From NCBI GenBank assembly GCA_963739045.1, contig CAVTYY010000004.1, positions 1,240,001 through 1,304,000 on the forward strand: a stretch of DNA of 64,000 nucleotides, in the 5' to 3' direction. The DNA is from Halobacillus_B sp963739045 (GTDB lineage Bacteria; Bacillota; Bacilli; Bacillales; Halobacillaceae). The translations under genes were made by a program, and so were the position numbers. This document shows, piece by piece, positions 43,817 to 52,763 of this stretch; the first letter of the stretch is position 1; every line of letters starts with the position of its first letter. A model generated the notes under the pieces. It was not told the DNA's origin and ran no database searches. It saw nothing but the letters and a program-made list of their open reading frames with translations.

Positions 43817-44262
43817 TGAGTAATTTACAACAATTAGTACTAAAAGTCAAAGTTTTTTGTCATTTAATTAGTTAGTGTTAATATGGAAAAATAAGTCTAT
43901 CCAATAGTAGGAATCTTCTTTCTATTTGGTGTGATTCCCAGTTGATTCCAGTTATAATCAACATAACTTTTATGCGCCAAAAAAGGAACTCTTGGGAAAA
44001 AGGTAACTTATCTCTTTTTTAAGAAGAGTCAGATAATTGGACGAAAACAGCCTAAAAGGATGCGTCGCTTTCGAATAGTGTAAGGATGTGAATCGAATAA
44101 GTATTCGAAAAAGAACGATGTCTGTATAAGACTTGTCTTTTCTGAAACGTTTCGTCACTAAAACGTCATGAAAATTTAAGCTTAGCTTCTCTTCTGAACG
44201 GTTATAACACTACTAATCCTGTTTTTTCCAAATTACCGCGTACCTTAAGGAAGGTGATGAGT
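43817..44262. other. long leader of the glycan operon
   Basis: About 445 bp without a supported gene between guaC and rfbA. It contains a possible ECF-sigma promoter (44143-44167) and should carry the promoter of the sugar operon. Confidence 0.5.
44143..44167 (+). promoter_or_regulatory. possible ECF-type (SigM/SigX-like) promoter
   Basis: TGAAAC at 44143-44148 and CGTC at 44164-44167, 15 bp apart. Bacillus envelope-stress sigma factors use TGAAAC and CGTC with a 16-17 bp spacer, so the fit is close but one base short. It lies 95 bp before rfbA. Confidence 0.35.
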
Positions 44263-45195
44263 ATGAAAGGAATTATTCTAGCAGGCGGGAGCGGTTCAAG
44301 ACTTTCGCCGAGTACCAACAGTATTAATAAACATCTACTAGCTGTCTATGATAAACCAATGATATATTATCCACTTTCCATTCTCATGCTTGCAGGTATT
44401 AAGGAAATATTAATCATCAGCACCCCGGAGGATCTCTCCAGGTTTGAAAAATTACTCGGAGATGGAACTTCGTTTGGCATCACGCTGAGTTATAAATCAC
44501 AGGAAGAACCCAACGGTATACCGGAAGCTTTTATCTTAGGAGAACAGTTTATCGGTAAAGACCAGGTGACTTTAATCCTGGGCGATAACATCTTTTATGG
44601 ACAGGGGTTAACGAATATACTCAGAAAGGCCATTCACAGCCATTCCGGGGCCACCGTTTTCGGCTACAGGGTAAAGGATCCGGAACGGTTCGGCGTAGTG
44701 GAATTTAATGAGCGTCAGAAGGTTGTGTCTTTAGAAGAGAAGCCTGAAGAGCCAAAATCTGACTTTGCGGTTACAGGATTATACGTTTATGACAATGAAG
44801 TTATTAAAATAGCAAAAAGACTGAACTTCTCTGAGCGGGGAGAATTAGAAATTACCGATGTAAATAAAAAATATTTAGAAAAAGGCAGATTGGATGTCGA
44901 GCTGCTTGGGAGAGGCTTTGCCTGGCTGGATGCAGGTACTCATGAAGCTTTATTTGAAGCAGCTGAATTTATTAAGAATATCGAACAGCGTCAAGGATTT
45001 AAAGTCGCTTGTATAGAAGAAATCGCTTATTATATGGGGTATATTTCAAAGACAGCGCTTTATCAAATGGGTGAAGCTATGAAGAATAACGATTATGGGC
45101 AGTATTTGATGGAGATTGCTGCAAGGAAGCATGTCCAGCAGTACTGGGATGAAACCGCCAATAACCCGATGCTTGGGGTGATAGAAAATGAGTGA
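44263..45195 (+). CDS. rfbA: glucose-1-phosphate thymidylyltransferase
   Basis: A 310-residue nucleotidyltransferase: IILAGGSGSRL at the N-terminus is the sugar-nucleotide signature, and LGDNIFYGQGL near residue 107 and EITDVNKKYLE near 197 are typical of RfbA/RmlA. It makes dTDP-glucose from dTTP and glucose-1-phosphate. It is about 20 residues longer at the C-terminus than usual. AAGGAAGG best fits ATG 44263. It overlaps rfbB by 8 bp, so the two are co-translated, first in a six-gene operon. Confidence 0.93.
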   Translation: MKGIILAGGSGSRLSPSTNSINKHLLAVYDKPMIYYPLSILMLAGIKEILIISTPEDLSRFEKLLGDGTSFGITLSYKSQEEPNGIPEAFILGEQFIGKDQVTLILGDNIFYGQGLTNILRKAIHSHSGATVFGYRVKDPERFGVVEFNERQKVVSLEEKPEEPKSDFAVTGLYVYDNEVIKIAKRLNFSERGELEITDVNKKYLEKGRLDVELLGRGFAWLDAGTHEALFEAAEFIKNIEQRQGFKVACIEEIAYYMGYISKTALYQMGEAMKNNDYGQYLMEIAARKHVQQYWDETANNPMLGVIENE

Positions 45196-46222
45196 GCAGA
45201 AAGCCGTATTAGTGACCGGAGGGGCCGGCTTCATTGGCTCTAATTATATTCATTATTACTTGGAGCACTATCGAAATCGACATCTTGTTAATTTGGACAA
45301 ACTGACGTATGCCGGAGACTTGGACAGATTAGCTTCGACCAGCGATTTGGATACGTATCACTTTGTACACGGAGATATTACGGACAAAGAGTGTGTGGAG
45401 AGAGTGTTTACCCAATTCGATATAGAAGGTGTTATTCATTTTGCAGCGGAATCTCATGTTGACAATTCTATCGCTGATGCCACTCCATTTATAAGAACCA
45501 ATGTACTTGGAACCGGAAATCTGCTTGAAGCCGCTAGAAAGGACTGGCAGGAGAAAGGGGTACTCAAGGAGAGGCGGTTCCATCATATTTCCACGGATGA
45601 GGTGTATGGTTCGTTAGGGAAGACGGGTAAGTTCTCAGAAGACACGCCTTATGACCCTAGAAATCCCTACAGCGCCACGAAAGCCGGCGCTAACATGCTG
45701 GTGAAGAGTTACTATACTACCTATGGCATGAATGTAGTTCTATCCAGCAGTTCCAATAATTACGGGCCAAGACAGCATAAAGAGAAATTGATACCTACCA
45801 TTATCCGCAAGGCCCTAGCCTGTGAACCTATCCCCATTTACGGGGATGGGCAGAATGTCAGAGACTGGTTGTTTGTTAACGATCATTGTCGCGCAATAGA
45901 TGCCATTTTCCATCATGGCCGGAACGGAGAGAGCTATAATGTGGGTGGAGGAAACGAATATGCGAATCTTTCTCTTGCCCAAATGATCTGTGGACTTCTC
46001 GATGAAAAAGCTCCCCGCCTTTTGGGGGACGAAAATCTTCGCCAATTTAGTGACTTACTTACGTTTATTGAAGACCGTCCGGGGCATGACTTAAGGTATG
46101 CAGTGGATGATTCAAAGATAAGGAGAGAACTAGGCTGGCAGCCAGAACAATCCTTTGCGGAAGGCATGGAAGCAACGATTGATTGGTTTCTAAGCAGACA
46201 GGATGAGGTATTGATGAAATGA
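45188..46222 (+). CDS. rfbB: dTDP-glucose 4,6-dehydratase
   Basis: A 344-residue extended SDR enzyme: GGAGFIG at residues 11-17, the TDE triad Thr136-Asp137-Glu138 and Tyr161-x-x-x-Lys165. Together these give dTDP-4-keto-6-deoxyglucose. ATG 45188 overlaps the end of rfbA; its last codons overlap the next gene (ATGA at 46219). With RfbA it supplies the branch-point intermediate that WecE here would transaminate. No RmlC or RmlD is in the cluster, so rhamnose is not the product. Confidence 0.93.
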   Translation: MSEQKAVLVTGGAGFIGSNYIHYYLEHYRNRHLVNLDKLTYAGDLDRLASTSDLDTYHFVHGDITDKECVERVFTQFDIEGVIHFAAESHVDNSIADATPFIRTNVLGTGNLLEAARKDWQEKGVLKERRFHHISTDEVYGSLGKTGKFSEDTPYDPRNPYSATKAGANMLVKSYYTTYGMNVVLSSSSNNYGPRQHKEKLIPTIIRKALACEPIPIYGDGQNVRDWLFVNDHCRAIDAIFHHGRNGESYNVGGGNEYANLSLAQMICGLLDEKAPRLLGDENLRQFSDLLTFIEDRPGHDLRYAVDDSKIRRELGWQPEQSFAEGMEATIDWFLSRQDEVLMK

Positions 46223-47166
46223 TTTCCGTCGTTATTCCTGTTTATGGCTGTGAAACTTGTTTAAGAGAACTTTGTCAAAGAATTGATCAAACGATGGCAA
46301 AGATACCAAGCCTCTACGAAATACTGTTGATTAATGATCATAGTCCCGATCATGCCTGGGAAACGATAGAGGAGCTTGCTGCGAATAATCCAAATGTAAA
46401 AGGCTTTGATTTTTCGAGAAACTTCGGTCAGCATCACGCGATTACCGCGGGACTCGATTTAACCAGGGGAGACTGGGTGGTCGTTATGGACTGTGATTTG
46501 CAGGATCAGCCGGAGGAGATCAAACGTCTTTACGAAAAAGCCCAAGAAGGGTACGAAGTAGTGTTCGGGGCAAGACAGCTGAGAAAAGATGGTTATTTTA
46601 AGCGGATGTCTTCTAAACTATTTTACAAAATTTATGATTATTTAACCGAACGAACCTCCGATTATACCATTGCTAATTTCAGCATCTGCTCCCGGAATGT
46701 TGTAGAAAATTTCCGGAAAATGAACGAGCAGAATCGTTTCTTTCCCCTGTTCGTTAAATGGATGGGATTTAAGACCGCCCGTTTACCGGTGGAGCATGAA
46801 AGAAGGGTGGAAGGGAAGTCTGGCTACAATTTAAAGAAAATGATTACACTAGCAACCGACGTCATTATTTCTCAATCCAATAAACCTTTAAGGTTGTCGA
46901 TCCAGTTCGGTTTTTTACTATCTATGGGGTCGTTTATTTACGGCATTTACTTATTTTTTCGTTACTTCTTTTTAGCGGAACCCGTACAAGGATGGACAAG
47001 TGTGATGGTTTCTCTTTATTTTATTGCAGGTATTCTCTTTTTTAATTTCGGAATTATCGGACTGTATTTAGGCAAAGTGTTTGACGAGACGAAGAGACGG
47101 CCCTTATACATTATCCGGGAAACGACGAAAAATCATAAGGAGGACGGAAGGAATGAATTATCTTAA
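46219..47166 (+). CDS. GtrB/YkoT-like undecaprenyl-phosphate glycosyltransferase (GT2)
   Basis: A 315-residue membrane-bound GT2 enzyme. The Rossmann-like N-terminal half has VVIPVYG, the DFSRNFGQHHAI motif and an MDCDLQDQPEE catalytic block (Asp91, Asp93). Two helices near 228-250 and 262-285 anchor it to the inner leaflet. This is the CsbB/GtrB/DPM1 layout, which puts one sugar on polyprenyl phosphate. Here the sugar is probably Fuc4NAc from the dTDP donor made by the rest of the operon. It starts with ATGA overlapping rfbB. Confidence 0.88.
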   Translation: MISVVIPVYGCETCLRELCQRIDQTMAKIPSLYEILLINDHSPDHAWETIEELAANNPNVKGFDFSRNFGQHHAITAGLDLTRGDWVVVMDCDLQDQPEEIKRLYEKAQEGYEVVFGARQLRKDGYFKRMSSKLFYKIYDYLTERTSDYTIANFSICSRNVVENFRKMNEQNRFFPLFVKWMGFKTARLPVEHERRVEGKSGYNLKKMITLATDVIISQSNKPLRLSIQFGFLLSMGSFIYGIYLFFRYFFLAEPVQGWTSVMVSLYFIAGILFFNFGIIGLYLGKVFDETKRRPLYIIRETTKNHKEDGRNELS

Positions 47167-47836
47167 AGAGACTCCTTGGGACAAGCGCACGTTCGGGATT
47201 GATACATTTGAGCTGTTAGCGGAGGAAGAAACTGCTTTAGAGCAGACGAACAATCAATCCGGCCACTTTACTCTTAAAACAGATCCGCTTTCGGATAAAC
47301 GGCCATTAATAAAACACGGCTTCTACTACACGGATACATTATTGCTGCCTGTTTGTGAGAAACATGATCTGCAAGAATCAGATCCAAAAGGCACAACTAT
47401 TTCCAAGCGAGGGGAATTGGAAACAGTGCTCCGGATTGCCCGTGAATCATTTGTTCATGGACGATTTCACAAGGATATTAACATTCCTAATGATCTGGCA
47501 GATTTAAGATATGTTAGATGGGTGGAAGATTTATATGAGCAGAACCGGATTTTTTTCCTCTATTATAAGGAGGAAGCGATAGGATTCATCGGCTGTAAAG
47601 ATGAGCAAATTTTATTAATGGGAGTCGATAAACAGTTTCGGGGAAAAGGATTAACGCGGCCGGTGTTAATTCAGGTTTGCAAGCAGCTGATGGAGGAAGG
47701 GCATGAGCGATTCACCACTTCGATTTCAGCGGTGAATCTTCCTTCTCTCAATCTATTTCTGTCCATTGGGTTTAAGTTACGAGGAGCCGAGGAAGTTTAT
47801 CATAAATTAAATGGCAGCCTCACTGCCGTAAAATGA
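47153..47836 (+). CDS. WecD-like dTDP-fucosamine (Fuc4N) acetyltransferase
   Basis: A 227-residue GNAT protein. Its opening PWDKRTFGID echoes the N-terminus of WecD, and the middle ESFVHGRFHKDINIP-x-x-x-A-x-x-R-Y-x-x-W block is the family's substrate segment. The acetyl-CoA loop is KQFRGKGLTRPV (about 163-174). It would acetylate the 4-amino group of dTDP-Fuc4N, giving dTDP-Fuc4NAc. AAGGAGG lies just before ATG 47153, which overlaps the GT2 gene end by 14 bp. The function depends on its operon partner WecE. Confidence 0.75.
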   Translation: MNYLKETPWDKRTFGIDTFELLAEEETALEQTNNQSGHFTLKTDPLSDKRPLIKHGFYYTDTLLLPVCEKHDLQESDPKGTTISKRGELETVLRIARESFVHGRFHKDINIPNDLADLRYVRWVEDLYEQNRIFFLYYKEEAIGFIGCKDEQILLMGVDKQFRGKGLTRPVLIQVCKQLMEEGHERFTTSISAVNLPSLNLFLSIGFKLRGAEEVYHKLNGSLTAVK

Positions 47837-47904
47837 AAATCCGGCATGAAACTCTTGGATCCCCATTGGTTTCGTCATAATCGAATTCTCAGGAGGCGGT
47901 AACG

Positions 47905-49038
47905 ATGATTCCCTTCAACAAACCATGCTATCTCGGTAAAGAAAGCTATTACATCCAGGAATCGATTGTTCAAAATGAAAAAATTTCGGGTAATGGTCCA
48001 TTTGGAATCAAGTGTAAAAACTGGCTAGAGGAGCAGTTAACCACCAAAAAAGCATTGTTGACCCCCTCCTGTACGGCCGCCCTGGAAATGACGGCGCTGC
48101 TGGCGGATATATCCGAGGGTGATGAAGTGATCATGCCTTCCTATACGTTTGTCTCTACAGCAAACGCCTTTGCCCTGCGGGGAGCTTCCTTACGCTTTGT
48201 CGATATCGAGCCCGGAACAATGAATATTGATCCGGAAAAAATCGAAGCCGCTATTTCCAATCGAACCAAGGCCCTCGTTATCGTTCATTATGCAGGGGTC
48301 GCTTGTAACATGGAGCAGATTATAGAGCTTGCGGAACGCTATAGTTTGTTAGTGATTGAAGATGCAGCACAAGCTTTAATGAGTACATATCAAGGAAAGC
48401 CGCTGGGAACCTTTGGTCACTTTGGAACGATAAGCTTTCATGAAACGAAGAACTATACCTGCGGAGAGGGTGGAGCCTTACTGATCAATGATGAAAGCTA
48501 TGCGGAGCGGGCCGAAGTGATCCAAGAAAAGGGCACCGATCGTTCTAAGTTTAACCGGGGTCAGGTCGATAAATATACGTGGCAGGACCTGGGCTCCTCC
48601 TATTTGCTGAGTGAATTAAATGCGGCATATTTGTTCGCTCAATTGGAATCAGCCGAGGAAATATTAGCCGACCGTCTGCATACATGGGAGAGGTATAAAC
48701 AAAAGCTTGCTCCTCTGGAGGCTGCCGAACAAATTGAGACTCAGCAAATTCCTGAGTACGCAAAGCACAACGCGCACATGTTTTATATCAAGGCGAGCAG
48801 CCCGGAGGATCGGATGCAGCTTATGACTTATTTAAAGGAACGGGAGATTCTGGCAGTTCCTCATTATGAACCCTTGCATTCCTCGAAAGCAGGAAGAAGC
48901 TTCGGACGCCTGTCCGGGGAAGACACGTTTACAACCCGGGAAGGGGAACGTTTGTTAAGATTGCCTTTATACTACGGAATGAACACAGAGGATGTCGATT
49001 ATGTGGCCGCATCTATTCAGAATTATTATCAATCGTAA
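47905..49038 (+). CDS. dTDP-4-amino-4,6-dideoxygalactose transaminase (WecE/RffA-like)
   Basis: A 377-residue DegT/DnrJ/EryC1/StrS aminotransferase. Lys182 in SFHETKNYTCGEGG is the PLP lysine. SYTFVSTANAF, IVHYAGVACNM, EDAAQALMSTY and VDKYTWQDLGSSYL match E. coli WecE closely over the whole length. The enzyme converts dTDP-4-keto-6-deoxyglucose plus glutamate to dTDP-Fuc4N (D-galacto configuration). There is no 3,4-ketoisomerase gene here, which supports a 4-amino rather than a 3-amino sugar. AGGAGGCG precedes the ATG. Confidence 0.88.
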   Translation: MIPFNKPCYLGKESYYIQESIVQNEKISGNGPFGIKCKNWLEEQLTTKKALLTPSCTAALEMTALLADISEGDEVIMPSYTFVSTANAFALRGASLRFVDIEPGTMNIDPEKIEAAISNRTKALVIVHYAGVACNMEQIIELAERYSLLVIEDAAQALMSTYQGKPLGTFGHFGTISFHETKNYTCGEGGALLINDESYAERAEVIQEKGTDRSKFNRGQVDKYTWQDLGSSYLLSELNAAYLFAQLESAEEILADRLHTWERYKQKLAPLEAAEQIETQQIPEYAKHNAHMFYIKASSPEDRMQLMTYLKEREILAVPHYEPLHSSKAGRSFGRLSGEDTFTTREGERLLRLPLYYGMNTEDVDYVAASIQNYYQS

Positions 49039-50707
49039 ATGGGCAATTCTTGCTTGTCTCGGTATTATCGGTTATCTTATGCCTTATTTTGTTTTAGGAG
49101 AAGATACTCATATCAGGGTCCATGATAATTTAGATTCCAATATTGTCTGGTACCATTTACTGGCACAAAGCGGACAAATATTTGCAGCTCCCGGTACGAC
49201 CCTGCCCAATGTGATTAACGGATTGCCCCGGAGTGCTTTATCTTCAAGTCTCGATACAATGACCTGGCTTTATGTGATTTTTAAGCCGTTTACAGCCTAC
49301 GTCATTAACCAGGCGATTATGCGTTTTGCAGCTTTTTTTGGTATGTATGGATTGCTGCGTTTCTTATTTCGCTCCAAAGAAAATCGTGGTTTCCACGAGT
49401 GGATTGCTGCGGGCGTCGGGCTTGGCTTTGCTCTGCTGCCTTTCTGGCCTTCAGGGGCGCTTTCGATTGCCGGTCTTCCCGCGGCTTTACTCGCTTTTCT
49501 TAACATTCGCAGAGATGGTAAGCATGCAAATAAAATTTATTGGGGTCTCCTCTTTCTGCTGCCTTTTGATTCCAGTCTGATCTTAACCTTTGGCTTTTTT
49601 ATAGGCTTGGTCGGCCTTCTGTGGTTATATGATTGGTGGAAGCAGAAGCAAGTCAACCTGCCCTTGTTCTATGCCTTAATTATGATGAGCTGTATTTATC
49701 TTCTTAAAGATTATTTACTAATTGCTTCGATGTTTTTTGGAGAAGGATTTACTTCCCACCGTGCTGAGTTTAACCTTGGTCATAATTCGTTTAGCGAAAC
49801 GATTCGTCTATTTAATAAGAACTTTATATTTGGCCATACCCACGACTTGAGTATTCATCAAAAAGTGATTCTTCCCACCGTCATCGCGGCATTGCTCGTG
49901 GCATTTTATAAAAAAGTTTCCTTCAAAGGAATCGCCGTTCCACTTACGATGAATGTTCTGCTTTCGTTCTGGTATGCCTTATGGTACTGGGAGGGATGGC
50001 GAGGGCTGAAAAACCATTTTGCCCTGCTGAACACTTTTAATTTCAGCAGGATTCACTTTCTTCATCCTTTCTTATGGTATGCAGCTTTCGCCTTTGCCTT
50101 AGTGATGATCGGCAAGCATGTAAAGTTTGGAAAATGGATGATCCTGATCCTGATGGTCCTGCAGCTGAATATGCTGTTTAAGCTGGATGAGGAATTTAAA
50201 TACCGCGAAATTGGAACACCTACGTTTAAAGAGTTTTATTCCACGGATCTTTTCCGGGAAATTAAAGATTACATTCATGAACCACCTGAGGATTATCGAG
50301 TGGTAAGTGTTGCCTTGCATCCAGTCATTGCTCAGTACAATGGCATGTACACATTAGATACCTACAATGTCACCTATCCGCTTGCCTACAAACATAAGTT
50401 TAGGAAAATCATTGCCCCTGAGCTTGCGAAGGACCCGGAACTGAGGAATTATTTCGATACGTGGGGAGGCAGGCTTTATATGTACTCCAGTGAACTGGGG
50501 AAGCACTATATGTTCACGAAAAACAGCCATAAAACGTTAGAACATCTTACGATTAATACTCAGCAATTACACCGGTTGGGAGGAGACTATATATTATCAG
50601 GTCTGCCTATAAAAGATTACCGTTCGCTCAACCTTGCCTTTGAAAAATCATTTGAAAATAATCAGTCCCCTTGGAAAATTTACTTATATAAAGTAAAAGA
50701 CGACTAG
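49001..50707 (+). CDS. DUF6044 (YkoS-like) polytopic membrane protein, probable glycosyltransferase
   Basis: A 568-residue protein with about ten to twelve hydrophobic helices in its first two-thirds and a large extracellular loop early on (HIRVHDNLDSNIVWYHLL), where GT-C enzymes place catalytic acids. Its C-terminal 150 residues are soluble. It matches the DUF6044/YkoS family, which in B. subtilis sits next to the GT2 gene ykoT. By analogy with YfhO (partner of CsbB), it should move the lipid-linked sugar to a surface acceptor. ATG 49001 has AGAGG 9 nt before it and overlaps wecE by 38 bp. Confidence 0.8.
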   Translation: MWPHLFRIIINRKWAILACLGIIGYLMPYFVLGEDTHIRVHDNLDSNIVWYHLLAQSGQIFAAPGTTLPNVINGLPRSALSSSLDTMTWLYVIFKPFTAYVINQAIMRFAAFFGMYGLLRFLFRSKENRGFHEWIAAGVGLGFALLPFWPSGALSIAGLPAALLAFLNIRRDGKHANKIYWGLLFLLPFDSSLILTFGFFIGLVGLLWLYDWWKQKQVNLPLFYALIMMSCIYLLKDYLLIASMFFGEGFTSHRAEFNLGHNSFSETIRLFNKNFIFGHTHDLSIHQKVILPTVIAALLVAFYKKVSFKGIAVPLTMNVLLSFWYALWYWEGWRGLKNHFALLNTFNFSRIHFLHPFLWYAAFAFALVMIGKHVKFGKWMILILMVLQLNMLFKLDEEFKYREIGTPTFKEFYSTDLFREIKDYIHEPPEDYRVVSVALHPVIAQYNGMYTLDTYNVTYPLAYKHKFRKIIAPELAKDPELRNYFDTWGGRLYMYSSELGKHYMFTKNSHKTLEHLTINTQQLHRLGGDYILSGLPIKDYRSLNLAFEKSFENNQSPWKIYLYKVKDD

Positions 50708-50722
50708 GAAGTTAACCCAATG

Positions 50723-50767
50723 AAAAAAAGCGTTCCTCTCCCGGACTGGAGATGGAACGCTTTTTTT
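50723..50767 (+). terminator. terminator of the glycan operon
   Basis: AAAAAAAGCGTTCC / GGAACGCTTTTTTT (50723-50736 / 50754-50767) with an inner TCTCC/GGAGA extension and a T7 tail. It lies 15 bp past the DUF6044 stop. Confidence 0.9.
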
Positions 50768-50809
50768 AATATATGCCAATAAAGAACCTGAATGAAAACT
50801 TTCACACGT

Positions 50810-51412
50810 CTATACGGTACGTCGGTTTTTTTTCCTAATTAAAGTAAAAGCAATGTAACCGATGATAATTGCTGACGCCATCAATCCAATAGGCCGTGTG
50901 TAAAGTGCAGCGACGGAGCTGATATTTTCCCAATTGGCTCCAAGTCTCAGCCCCAAATATAGAAATAAGGCCGACCAGGGGAGGATAGCAATGGTTGTGT
51001 AAATGGTAAATTTCGTGAATGACATTTTCGCTATACCTGCTGGAATTGAAATCGCGTGACGAACAACAGGGATAAAACGAGCCGTAAAAATAACTCCTGT
51101 CCCATATTTCGTAAACCAGTTTTCCGCAACATCAATATGATGCTTCTTTATGAGTAAATATCTACCGTATTTTTCTAAAAATGGGCGGCCGCCGTAAGCA
51201 CCAATCCAATAGAGAAATAATTGAGCGATCGTGCCGCCGACTGTACCTGCTATAAGTGCTCCCGTGAAAGTAATCGTTCCTTGTGATACCATATATCCTC
51301 CGTAAGCGAGTACAATCTCACTAGGGATAATTTCAATCATCAATCCTAAGGCAATCCCTGTATAACCAAGACCTGTTAACCACAGTAATAAATCCACTGC
51401 CATATTGTGCAT
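50810..51412 (-). CDS. DedA-family membrane protein
   Basis: A 200-residue protein with four or five helices and the DedA/VTT core: E-x-x-P near 27-31 (IEIIPSE), GTVGGTIAQLFLYWIGAYGGRPFLEKYGRY and FTARFIPVVRHAISIPAG, carrying the conserved Arg and Pro. Family members move lipids, including undecaprenyl phosphate (UptA in Bacillus) or phosphatidylethanolamine, across the membrane. Its position beside the glycan operon that needs undecaprenyl phosphate is suggestive. The ribosome site AAAGGAGAGAAG is good. Confidence 0.85.
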   Translation of the reverse strand: MHNMAVDLLLWLTGLGYTGIALGLMIEIIPSEIVLAYGGYMVSQGTITFTGALIAGTVGGTIAQLFLYWIGAYGGRPFLEKYGRYLLIKKHHIDVAENWFTKYGTGVIFTARFIPVVRHAISIPAGIAKMSFTKFTIYTTIAILPWSALFLYLGLRLGANWENISSVAALYTRPIGLMASAIIIGYIAFTLIRKKNRRTV

Positions 51413-51686
51413 TACTTCTTCTCTCCTTTATCGTGCATAGGCTCTTTATCATACTTGTACACATGTGCTGTTATGAATAGACGTTATTTTTTCACGAATT
51501 GTTCAAATTGTTTTATTTTGAATTTAGAGATTGCTGTTTATTTTACCTCATTTAGTTTATCTTATGGTTATAGGATGAGCAATAGGCCAGAGGTGTTTTT
51601 CTTTCAGTACTCTGAATTTACTAGTAAGAGATTTTTTGGAAAGACGGCTGTTCATCTGCATGAGGATTAACAAAGGAGAGAATCTA

Positions 51687-52631
51687 TTGAAGTCACCTAC
51701 GTATACGGAACTATTAAACACTACCCTAGCTATTTATGCTAATCACGGGAGTCTGGAAGCCTATGAATACATAACGAAGCATTCAGCAGAGACAAAAGGA
51801 ATCCAGGCTCAGATTTACAATTTCAGATATTCTCTTGCCGCTGCTGCCGGTTTAGAAGATCTTGCTCTAAATATAATGAAAGAAGCCGTTATCGAGCGTC
51901 AATACTGGTACAGCTGGGATTATTTACGAGAGGATGAAGATTTGGACCCTCTGAGAAAATATCCAGAATTTCAAGAGATGCTTCGGCTCTGTAAAGAAAG
52001 AGAGAAGCGAGCAAAGGCAGAAGCCAAACCTGAATTAAAAGTAATAGCAAAGGCATCATCAGAGAGACAGCGAAAGAATTTGGTGATTGCTCTCCATGGA
52101 GATCAGGAAAACAAGGAATTAACGGAAGAAAACTGGAAGTCTATCGTTTCTGAAACCTATTCCTTAGCTTTGCCGCAATCGTCCCAAGTTGAATTTTCTG
52201 AAGGCTTCAATTGGCATAACGCTGCAAAAGGAATGGCGGAGCTGCAGCAACACTATCAACAAGTCATTTCCACTGAAGATTACGAAAGTATTATGGTCGG
52301 AGGATTCTCTGCGGGGGCCGGCATCGCGTTAAAGGCGTTGCTGAACGGTCAAGTCGAAGCGGATGGTTTTATACTGGCTGCACCTTGGCTGCCTGAGATA
52401 GAAACGTGGAAAGATAAATTTATGTTATTAAAGGAAAAAGGGATCAAAGGTTATATCATCTGCGGCGATCAGGATAGCGATTGCTTAGAGAACGCCGAGA
52501 AACTTACGGATCTGTTAACCGCTTGCTCCTTACCTCACCAGTTTTACAAAATTCCGGATGTAGATCATGACTATCCTAAAGATTTCAACGTGCACCTGAC
52601 AGAAGCTATTTCTTATCTGACGGAAGCATAG
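51687..52631 (+). CDS. alpha/beta-hydrolase with helical N-terminal domain
   Basis: A 314-residue protein. The first ~130 residues are helical (TPR-like, ending in a charged KEREKRAKAEAK helix). The C-terminal half is an alpha/beta hydrolase with the nucleophile elbow GGFSAGAG (Ser near 211), GDQDSD as the acid region and DVDHDYP as the His. The product fits a dienelactone-hydrolase or esterase-like enzyme of unknown substrate. TTG 51687 follows AAAGGAGAG at a good distance; upstream in-frame starts have no ribosome site. Confidence 0.75.
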   Translation: MKSPTYTELLNTTLAIYANHGSLEAYEYITKHSAETKGIQAQIYNFRYSLAAAAGLEDLALNIMKEAVIERQYWYSWDYLREDEDLDPLRKYPEFQEMLRLCKEREKRAKAEAKPELKVIAKASSERQRKNLVIALHGDQENKELTEENWKSIVSETYSLALPQSSQVEFSEGFNWHNAAKGMAELQQHYQQVISTEDYESIMVGGFSAGAGIALKALLNGQVEADGFILAAPWLPEIETWKDKFMLLKEKGIKGYIICGDQDSDCLENAEKLTDLLTACSLPHQFYKIPDVDHDYPKDFNVHLTEAISYLTEA

Positions 52632-52763
52632 AAATCAAGGGAAAATGAGGAATATTCTCTATCCCTCACTATTTGGTAGTTTTTTCGCGTATAATAGACC
52701 TATTCGGTTATCAAGCCCACAGGCAGACCAACTGAAGAATAAAGAATAAATGAGGGTAATCTA

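Noticed and set aside
43760..43900. Purine riboswitch before guaC
   Set aside because: No conserved J1/2-J2/3 core or paired loops were found; only a PurBox-like site.
44263..46222. dTDP-rhamnose pathway
   Set aside because: rmlC and rmlD are absent and an aminotransferase plus acetyltransferase follow instead.
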